Positions 1-4,234 of a DNA stretch of 6,528 bases are shown piece after piece. Below the pieces are notes generated by a model. It had not been told where the DNA came from and did not search any database. It saw nothing but the letters and a program-made list of their open reading frames with translations. The translations under genes were made by a program, and so were the position numbers. Source of the stretch: CAYVBE01 sp964448935 (GTDB lineage Bacteria > Planctomycetota > Brocadiia > SM23-32); assembly GCA_964448935.1 (NCBI GenBank), contig CAYVBE010000223.1, forward strand, positions 1-6,528. The letters run 5' to 3'. Every line of letters starts with the position of its first letter. Within the stretch, counting starts at the first letter, position 1.

Positions 1-104
1 TCAGCCGGGGGCGGCTGATCTACACGCTGCCAGGAAGGCGGAACACGTCAATGGCAATACGGTGCGTGGAATTCTTGAATGGCCCTGCAGCAGTACCGCG
101 ACGG
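1..104. other. Left edge, no assignable gene
   Basis: No recognisable gene. Positions 1-18 form a perfect 6-bp inverted repeat (TCAGCC, 6-base loop, GGCTGA) without a following T-run, so it is not a convincing terminator; its outer part may be cut off by the window edge. Two plus-strand frames are open from the edge to stops at 131-133 and 138-140, but neither translation is recognisable and both would run through the tRNA promoter. A C-terminal tail of an upstream gene is possible but unsupported. Confidence 0.3.
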
Positions 105-134
105 TTGCGTTCCCGGCCGGGGGTCGCCTATAAT
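105..134 (+). promoter_or_regulatory. Sigma-70-type promoter of the tRNA-Ala gene
   Basis: A perfect -10 box TATAAT lies at 129-134. A partial -35 box TTGCGT (3 of 6 consensus bases) lies at 105-110, giving an 18-bp spacer. Transcription would start near 141, a few bases before the mature tRNA 5' end at 146, which is the usual arrangement for a tRNA with a short leader. The exact -10 match and its position make this one of the better promoters in the window. Confidence 0.65.
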
Positions 135-145
135 CATTGACAGGT

Positions 146-221
146 GGGGATGTAGCTCATATGGGAGAGCGCGACACTCGCACTGTCGAGGCAGGGGGTT
201 CGAATCCCCCCATCTCCACCA
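146..221 (+). tRNA. tRNA-Ala, anticodon CGC, with encoded CCA
   Basis: A full cloverleaf can be folded. The acceptor stem is 146-152 with 211-217. The D stem is GCTC/GAGC (155-158 with 167-170) with GG in the loop. The anticodon stem is CGACA/TGTCG (172-176 with 184-188) and the T stem is five G-C pairs (194-198 with 206-210) around TTCGAAT. The anticodon loop CTCGCAC puts CGC at 179-181, which reads the Ala codon GCG. Identity is supported by the G3:U70 wobble pair (148 with 215), the classic alanine determinant, and by discriminator A73 (218). CCA is encoded at 219-221. The variable loop is short (5 nt). There is no sign of an intron or decay. Confidence 0.95.
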
Positions 222-345
222 CCTTTACCTTCCCGATAATGTGCTTTCCAGCACTCTCCGGATTTACCCGCTCGCTTGCATCGTAGGGGCGGAGTTTTGG
301 GCGAGTTCTTTCGACGGCCAGTTCTACGCGTCTTCGCATATTGAC
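222..345 (-). pseudogene. Decayed 3'-end copy of the 22-residue-repeat protein gene
   Basis: This stretch aligns by eye, at roughly three quarters identity, with the 3' end and downstream flank of the gene at 1196-1723. Read on the minus strand it gives ELAVERTRPKLRPYD followed by ERV, against ELAVEQTRPKLRLYD and ERV in the intact gene. A one-base insertion in the T-run at 263-265 breaks the frame. The intact gene's stop is lost (TGA to TTA), although DNA similarity continues past it to 222, the first base after the tRNA CCA. Only the last one to one and a half of the four repeats remain; no membrane anchor, linker or start is present. Homology fades beyond about 345-355. I read it as the remnant of a duplicated gene, not an expressed gene. 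Confidence 0.7.
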
Positions 346-416
346 AAGAAGAATATATTTTCTCACAGTGATTTGGAGGAATCCAGGCAGGAGCGTGATG
401 GTGAACTTGATACTGG

Positions 417-441
417 CCCACAGCAGCGGCTAAGCTGTGGG
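417..441 (+). other. Strong stem-loop, 8-bp perfect stem
   Basis: CCCACAGC (417-424) pairs perfectly with GCTGTGGG (434-441) around a 9-base loop. No T-run follows, so it is not a simple terminator. It lies 38 bases before a clear intrinsic terminator at 480-511. It could be the body of a small RNA or a processing hairpin in the tRNA 3' trailer. The region 346-479 has no credible coding frame on either strand. Confidence 0.4.
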
Positions 442-479
442 CGTGATGAATACAGGCATTGATCATGGCAAGCTCGGGC

Positions 480-511
480 AAGGCTCGGATAGCACAACAG
501 CCGAGCCTTTT
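480..511 (+). terminator. Intrinsic transcription terminator
   Basis: AAGGCTCGG (480-488) pairs with CCGAGCCTT (501-509), a 9-bp stem around a 12-base loop. A T-run begins in the stem (508-511) and is followed by a T-rich TGTCATT. The orientation fits plus-strand transcription coming from the tRNA-Ala promoter, about 260 bases downstream of the tRNA. The T-run is short, so termination strength is uncertain, but nothing else in this part of the window looks more like a terminator. Confidence 0.6.
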
Positions 512-549
512 GTCATTGGTCCCGGGCGCCGATGGCCGGGAGGCGTCGG

Positions 550-565
550 CCGCTACCTGTAGCGG
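550..565. promoter_or_regulatory. 16-bp perfect dyad upstream of the YxxG-repeat gene
   Basis: CCGCTAC and GTAGCGG are perfect inverted arms separated by CT. The two-base centre is too tight for a good RNA hairpin, so a protein-binding operator is the more natural reading. It sits 28 bp before the Shine-Dalgarno of the gene at 608. No good -10 box is visible between 512 and 594, so the promoter of that gene, and therefore the operator role, is unproven. Confidence 0.3.
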
Positions 566-607
566 ATCACAAACCGGGGCCGATCTCTCGTATGGGAGGG
601 CGCCGTC

Positions 608-949
608 GTGGGCAATCCAGACTGTCTGACAACACTGGGCGTGGATGAAGAGGGGCGCTTGACTATTGAAACGCTCGAGCTGAAGGAGATTCACACGGAA
701 GAGGAGGCACGCCAACAGGCCTATGATATCGGCTACTTCAGTGGGCGTCTTCTCGCAAGGCAAGACGCCCGAAGAGGTCTGGCGGCTCATCCAGCGTTCG
801 ACAGTTATTTGGTCCGTACCGCGGCTGAAGAATACTGCGCCCAGGATTATTGGGACGTTTTTGAAAATGCATATGAAGGGGGGTACGAAGACGGCTATGC
901 TGTGGGATATGAACAAGGAAGAATGCTGGCAGGTAAACAGACGGAGTAG
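608..949 (+). CDS. Hypothetical acidic protein with tandem YxxG tetrads (113 aa)
   Basis: I do not recognise a named family. The GTG start at 608 is supported by GGGAGG at 594-599, 8 bases upstream. The protein is acidic and soluble, with no signal peptide or membrane segment. Residues 31-53 form a charged helix-like stretch containing two Tyr-x-x-Gly tetrads (YDIG YFSG, residues 39-46). Residues 89-104 carry four consecutive tetrads (YEGG YEDG YAVG YEQG), followed by RMLAG. A glycine every fourth residue resembles the GX3 helical motif of Yae1/Lto1-type proteins, but no homology is shown. There are only two cysteines, C6 and C77, not arranged as a metal site. Base composition looks less GC-rich than the genes to the right. 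No neighbour indicates a role. The reading frame and ribosome site make a real gene likely; function is unknown. Confidence 0.75.
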   Translation: MGNPDCLTTLGVDEEGRLTIETLELKEIHTEEEARQQAYDIGYFSGRLLARQDARRGLAAHPAFDSYLVRTAAEEYCAQDYWDVFENAYEGGYEDGYAVGYEQGRMLAGKQTE

Positions 950-1195
950 CTAAGGAAAGAGGGGGAAAGCAGTACTGGCCTACTTCGGCTTGCAGATTTG
1001 GTACAGAAGCTCCCTTTCCAAAGGCCTGAGTGACCCGCACAACCATCCGCACAGCCGGAGCCTATTCTTCGGTGAGGCAAGATATGCCCGGCCGTTTGCT
1101 GTAAGCCCTTGCGTACAAGGGCGGAGGAATTGGTGGTGCAAGGTTTACAAAAGACATGTGGGTTTCCGTCACCTGCCCCGCCTTTCCCTTCCCGA
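950..1195. other. Intergenic region with one 7-bp stem-loop
   Basis: No gene is seen in these 246 bases. GCCCTTG (1105-1111) and CAAGGGC (1116-1122) form a perfect hairpin with a CGTA tetraloop. It lies 73 bases beyond the stop of the minus-strand gene ending at 1196, so it could help end that transcript, but only a weak T-poor sequence follows on that strand. A looser pairing (GGAAAGCAGTAC at 964-975 with 1001-1019, bulged) follows the end of the gene at 949. Bases from about 1178 to 1195 belong to the flank shared with the decayed copy at 222. Confidence 0.4.
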
Positions 1196-1723
1196 TCATT
1201 CGCCCTCCGGCACCTTCCAGATTACCCGCTCGTATTGATCGTAGAGGCGGAGTTTCGGGCGGGTCTGCTCGACGGCCAGTTCCGCGCGCTTCTGGCTCAC
1301 GACGTCCAGGATGCAGATGGCCGGTTCGCCCTCCTCGAAGCCGATCTCGACGCGCACGTTCCCGTCCTCGTCGTGCAGTTGCAGGGCCGGATTCCCCTCC
1401 TCGATACCCAGCCGTGCTCTTACTCTGCCCTCCTGGTCCACCAGGTGGAAGCCGGCCGCGCGGACGACCGGTCCCTCCGGCGGCGCGCCCAGCCCGCGAG
1501 CCGCTGTGCGGGGCGGGGCGCCCATCACGCGCGGGGCGGCCTCGGGCTGCTCGGCCTCCTGCGGCGGAGGAACTCTGAAGGTCCGCGCCTCCGGGTGCGG
1601 GGGCATCGGGCTCTCAACCGGTTCCTCGGCTCCGCCGTCCATGAGTCGTGTGGTGACGACTCCTCCGATTACCCCACCGATCAGTGCGACGACGATGGCG
1701 ATCACAAGCTGGCGTCCCTTCAC
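1196..1723 (-). CDS. Membrane-anchored protein with proline-rich linker and four 22-residue repeats (175 aa)
   Basis: No named family is recognised. The start is GTG at 1723, preceded by AGAGGAG six bases upstream. The only overlapping ATG runs into TGA at once. Residues 5-25 are a Gly/Ile/Val-rich membrane segment or uncleaved signal anchor, after a short KGR lead that predicts the C-terminus outside the membrane. Residues 32-90 are a Pro/Glu/Ala-rich linker. Residues 91-175 hold four units of exactly 22 residues (91-112, 113-134, 135-156, 157-175). Their pattern is x-L-x-D-x-x-G-x-V-R-x-x-[LI]-G-[IF]-E-E-G-x-P, with prolines at 112, 134 and 156; unit 3 lacks the D-x-x-G turn and unit 4 is shorter. 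Alternating hydrophobic positions with turns suggest stacked beta hairpins. The likely role is an envelope or periplasm-facing structural or interaction protein, by inference. A broken copy of its 3' end lies at 222-345. Confidence 0.85.
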   Translation of the reverse strand: MKGRQLVIAIVVALIGGVIGGVVTTRLMDGGAEEPVESPMPPHPEARTFRVPPPQEAEQPEAAPRVMGAPPRTAARGLGAPPEGPVVRAAGFHLVDQEGRVRARLGIEEGNPALQLHDEDGNVRVEIGFEEGEPAICILDVVSQKRAELAVEQTRPKLRLYDQYERVIWKVPEGE

Positions 1724-1804
1724 ATCTGGCTCCTCTCATGCTGCAGTACTGGTTTCTTAAAAGTCAGTGGCTATGGCCCGGTGTTTTGTTCCGCAGCCCG
1801 GTCA

Positions 1805-1810
1805 TTATAG
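1805..1810 (-). promoter_or_regulatory. Candidate -10 box for the repeat-protein gene
   Basis: On the minus strand an exact TATAAT lies at 1810-1805, about 80 bases before the GTG start at 1723. No good -35 hexamer lies 16-18 bases upstream, so the evidence is the -10 box and its position in the divergent intergenic gap. Some GC-rich bacteria tolerate poor -35 boxes. Confidence 0.4.
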
Positions 1811-1854
1811 GCTCGCGGCCGGGGATGCGATACTGAATGGGAGCAGTCCGGTCT

Positions 1855-1883
1855 TTGACACACACACGGGCAGCGTGTAGTCT
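1855..1883 (+). promoter_or_regulatory. Sigma-70-type promoter of the peroxide-defence pair
   Basis: A perfect -35 TTGACA at 1855-1860 is followed after 17 bp by TAGTCT (1878-1883, 3 of 6 consensus). Transcription would start near 1890, leaving a leader of about 40 bases before the ATG at 1932. The spacer carries an alternating CA run (1859-1867). No operator dyad typical of a peroxide regulator is obvious. Confidence 0.55.
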
Positions 1884-1931
1884 CATAGAGGAAGCGGTCT
1901 ATTTGCTCTGAAAGACGGGGAGGACGCGAGC

Positions 1932-2459
1932 ATGAAGGACGAGATTAAGGAAGCCGTCCAGCAGGCGCGCAAGCTCGAGATTGACGGGGCGGAATACTAC
2001 ACCCAGTTGGCGAAGAATTGCAGTTCGGAAGCGGCCGCGAAGATGTTCCACTCCTTCGCGGGGGATGAGAAGCGCCACCTGAAGGTTGTGAATGACCTGG
2101 CCGAGGGCGCGGGGGTGGATACGGGCGAGCTGCCCATGCCGCGCGACGAGATCCGAACCATGTTCAGCGACGCGGCCGAGACGATGGCGGAAACCGCTGA
2201 AGCCACCGACGACGAAAAGGAAGCCGTAAGCAAGGCCATGGAGATGGAGACGAAGAGCTTCAAGCTCTACTCGCAGTCGGCGGAGGACGCCGAAGACGAG
2301 CAGACGCAGGAACTCTTCGAGCTGCTGGCCCGGCAGGAGAACCAGCACTACGAGATGCTGGAGAACACGCTGGAATACATGAACAGCAACGAGGAGTGGT
2401 TCCTCTGGAAGGAGTGGGCGCTCATCGTGGGCGATCAGAGTTCGCTCGGGATGGGATGA
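1932..2459 (+). CDS. Rubrerythrin-like ferritin-fold diiron protein (175 aa)
   Basis: Rubrerythrin-type proteins use a diiron site in a four-helix bundle to reduce hydrogen peroxide or handle iron, in the cytoplasm. The ATG at 1932 has a strong GGGGAGGA at 1917-1924. Two similar half-sites are visible. The first is E16 (in EIDGAEYY), then E46 and H49 (DEKRH). The second is E106 (ETKSFKLY, same E-to-Y spacing), then E136 and H139 (ENQH). These match the expected E / ExxH / E / ExxH ligand set. No CxxC rubredoxin knuckles are present, and C30 is the only cysteine, so this is a stand-alone diiron domain needing a separate electron donor. The C-terminus (about 154-162) is tryptophan-rich. The gene lies 79 bp before an OsmC gene on the same strand, consistent with one operon. 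Peroxidase activity is inferred from the family; a ferritin-like iron role remains possible. Confidence 0.88.
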   Translation: MKDEIKEAVQQARKLEIDGAEYYTQLAKNCSSEAAAKMFHSFAGDEKRHLKVVNDLAEGAGVDTGELPMPRDEIRTMFSDAAETMAETAEATDDEKEAVSKAMEMETKSFKLYSQSAEDAEDEQTQELFELLARQENQHYEMLENTLEYMNSNEEWFLWKEWALIVGDQSSLGMG

Positions 2460-2538
2460 CCCGGCGCGGCGATATGCGCGCACCGTTCGCTGTATGCGGA
2501 CAAGAGGAGGAGCGATAACTAAGCGACGGGGGAGCACC

Positions 2539-2982
2539 GTGGCAAAGGAGAAACAATACACCTATCGAACGTCTGTGCGTTGGACCGGGGAGCGGCGTGG
2601 CAAGCTGGCCTCGTCGGGCGAGACCGACCTGGATGTGGCGACGCCTCCCGAGTTCGGCGGCCACGAGGGCGTCTGGTGGCCTGAGAGCCTTCTGGTGGGC
2701 TCGCTTGAATCGTGCGTTATGCTGACGTTCCTCTACTTTGCCGAGCGCGCCGACCTGCAACTGGTGGAGTACAGCTCCGAAGCCGAGGGGCGGCTGAGCG
2801 TCGGCGGTGGCAAGATGACCTTCGCCGGATTCAAGGTGCGGGCCGAGATAGTGGTGGCCACGGAGGACGACGTGGAAGCGGCACGGAAGGCATTGGGCCG
2901 GGCGGCCGATGCGTGCCTGGTGACCCAGTCGCTCGGGCCGGGCGTTGACGTCCAGGCCAACGTGCGCGCGAAGAACGACTGA
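2539..2982 (+). CDS. OsmC family peroxiredoxin (147 aa)
   Basis: OsmC/Ohr proteins are small dimeric thiol peroxidases that reduce organic hydroperoxides with two conserved cysteines. Both are present: C59 in the helix after PESLLVGSLES, and C126 in ACLVTQSL. The usual proline after the second cysteine is leucine here, and E49 matches the conserved glutamate of the PE-x-L motif. I chose GTG at 2539, with GGGGGAG at 2528-2534 just upstream, giving a family-typical length beginning MAKEKQYTYR. An in-frame ATG at 2494 would add 15 basic residues but lacks a ribosome site. The gene follows the rubrerythrin-like gene and probably shares its promoter, suggesting a combined defence against hydrogen peroxide and lipid or organic peroxides. 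Its stop abuts that of the opposing zinc ribbon gene. The family call is firm; the exact substrate and subfamily are not. Confidence 0.88.
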   Translation: MAKEKQYTYRTSVRWTGERRGKLASSGETDLDVATPPEFGGHEGVWWPESLLVGSLESCVMLTFLYFAERADLQLVEYSSEAEGRLSVGGGKMTFAGFKVRAEIVVATEDDVEAARKALGRAADACLVTQSLGPGVDVQANVRAKND

Positions 2983-3213
2983 TCAGCGCCGGCAGGTGGA
3001 GCAGGCGCTCGAGTTGCACGAGGCGCAGGCGGACGATGAGCGGCCGGCGCCGTTGCCGCCCGAGCTTTTCGAGCGCGCTGCAAACAGCGAGAAGCCTTTG
3101 CGCATGTCCTTGCTGCCGCAGGCGTTACAGGTGTGAGCGTCGTCGTTGCCCGCGGACTCCAGGAACTCCTCCTGGCAGCCGCAGGTCTGGCATGTGTATT
3201 CGAAAAGAGGCAT
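2983..3213 (-). CDS. FmdB-type zinc ribbon protein (76 aa)
   Basis: The N-terminus MPLFEYTCQTCG is the signature of the FmdB-type zinc ribbon family (CxxC_CxxC_SSSS type). C8/C11 and C29/C32 form the zinc knuckles. A Ser/Gly-rich tail follows (about residues 48-62), then two more CxxC pairs, C63/C66 and C71/C74. Extra cysteines in the Ser-rich tail are common in this family, and a second metal site is possible. The start ATG (3213-3211) follows a weak CGAGG about 7 bases upstream. Longer in-frame extension upstream adds only sequence antisense to pyrF. The biochemical role of these proteins is poorly known; the name comes from a putative regulator near amidase genes. It converges tail to tail with the OsmC gene, with no base between their stops, and diverges from pyrF. 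Cytoplasmic location is inferred. Confidence 0.9.
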   Translation of the reverse strand: MPLFEYTCQTCGCQEEFLESAGNDDAHTCNACGSKDMRKGFSLFAARSKSSGGNGAGRSSSACASCNSSACSTCRR

Positions 3214-3238
3214 GTCGGACCTCGCGAGTCTCGTTTGA

Positions 3239-3245
3239 CTATATT
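3239..3245. promoter_or_regulatory. Overlapping divergent -10 boxes between the zinc ribbon gene and pyrF
   Basis: The 85-bp gap between the two divergent genes has one AT-rich patch. It reads TATATT on the plus strand (3240-3245) and TATAGT on the minus strand (3244-3239), each 5 of 6 matches to the -10 consensus. Neither has a convincing -35 box at normal spacing. If both are used, the two transcripts would compete for polymerase. Assignment is tentative. Confidence 0.3.
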
Positions 3246-3298
3246 CATGGTATTCGGCGCCGCGCCGGCTGTCAATCGGGCTACGGAGATAAGCTGCC

Positions 3299-4234
3299 AT
3301 GAAACACTTCGCGGACAGGCTGGCGGAGACCACACTGGCCAAGGCCTCGCAGGTGGTCGTCGGCCTCGACCCCAGGCTGGAGCGGGTGCCCGCCGAGGTC
3401 ATCGAGAAAGCCTTCCACGAACATGGGCGCACTCCCCGCGGGGCCGCTGCCGCCATCGTCGTGTTCAACCGGGCCGTGCTCGACGCGGTTGAGCCGCACG
3501 CGGTGGCCGTCAAGCCCCAGGTCGCCTTCTACGAGCGCTACGGGGTCGAGGGCATGCGGGCCTACGCGGAGACGATAGCAGCGGCGCGCGAGCGCGGGCT
3601 GATCGTCATCGGCGACGTCAAGCGCAATGACATCGCCAGCACGGCCGCCGCCTACGCCGCCGCCCACCTCGGGGCGAACGGAGGCGACGGGACCGACGCG
3701 GCCGATTTCCACGCGGACGCCATCACCATCAACCCCTACCTGGGCGCGGACGGCGTCCTTCCGTTCCTGGAAGCTGCCGAGGCCCACGGACGGGGCGCTT
3801 TTGCCCTGGTCAAGACCAGCAATCCGTCGTCGGTGGACATTCAGGACGTGACCTGCGAGGGGCGACCGCTCTTCGAACGCATCGCCCGGCTCACCGAGCA
3901 GTGGGGCGCTTCACACATCGGGCACTGCGGCTACAGCCTCCTGGGCGCCGTTGTGGGCGCTACCTTTCCCGAGCAGCTCAGCCGGCTGCGCGAGGTGATG
4001 CCACGCACTCCGTTGCTGGTGCCCGGATTCGGGGCCCAGGGCGCCGGGCCGGAAGACGTGGCGGGCGCTTTCGACTCGGACGGCCTGGGTGCCGTGGTTA
4101 ACTCCTCACGGGGCATAATCTTCGCCTGGCAGCGCGCGCCCTATGACGAGCGGTTCGGCGAAGGCCGCTGGCGGGAAGCCGTTGCCGCCGCCGCGGCCGA
4201 CATGCGGCAGCAGCTCTGGCGCGTCACTCACTGA
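3299..4234 (+). CDS. pyrF: Orotidine 5'-phosphate decarboxylase, type 2 (311 aa)
   Basis: This enzyme decarboxylates orotidine 5'-phosphate to UMP, the last step of de novo pyrimidine synthesis, in the cytoplasm. Family motifs occur in order along a TIM barrel: VVGLDPR (20-26), KPQ with K72, the catalytic GDVKRNDI (105-112) with D106, K108 and D111, NPYLGADGV (145-153), KTSNPS (172-177), the phosphate-binding VPGFGAQGAG (241-250) and NSSRGI (268-273) with R271. About 310 residues is normal for the longer type-2 form found in actinobacteria, myxobacteria and several environmental phyla, against about 230-245 for the type-1 form. The ATG at 3299 follows GGAG at 3285-3288. No other pyrimidine gene is in the window. 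The last 11 bp overlap the end of the convergent HAD-YvcK gene. All catalytic residues are intact and activity is expected. Confidence 0.95.
   Translation: MKHFADRLAETTLAKASQVVVGLDPRLERVPAEVIEKAFHEHGRTPRGAAAAIVVFNRAVLDAVEPHAVAVKPQVAFYERYGVEGMRAYAETIAAARERGLIVIGDVKRNDIASTAAAYAAAHLGANGGDGTDAADFHADAITINPYLGADGVLPFLEAAEAHGRGAFALVKTSNPSSVDIQDVTCEGRPLFERIARLTEQWGASHIGHCGYSLLGAVVGATFPEQLSRLREVMPRTPLLVPGFGAQGAGPEDVAGAFDSDGLGAVVNSSRGIIFAWQRAPYDERFGEGRWREAVAAAAADMRQQLWRVTH

Noticed and set aside
134..916. A 260-codon minus-strand frame crossing the tRNA, the relic and the YxxG gene
   Set aside because: It runs through a functional tRNA gene, its translation shows no coherent domain, and the plus-strand gene at 608 has a good ribosome site.
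222..1195. A tRNA-integrated mobile island
   Set aside because: No integrase, transposase or second attachment copy of the tRNA 3' end is visible; only the abutting relic hints at rearrangement, so no mobile element is annotated.
1109..1810. Plus-strand frames of 149 to 233 codons opposite the repeat-protein gene
   Set aside because: They are antisense to a gene with a clear membrane anchor, 22-residue periodicity and its own Shine-Dalgarno; their translations are low-complexity Arg/Pro/Ser sequence.
2494..2538. A 15-residue N-terminal extension of the OsmC protein from an upstream ATG
   Set aside because: No ribosome site precedes the ATG at 2494, the added residues are basic and unlike the family N-terminus, and GTG at 2539 has its own GGGGGAG.
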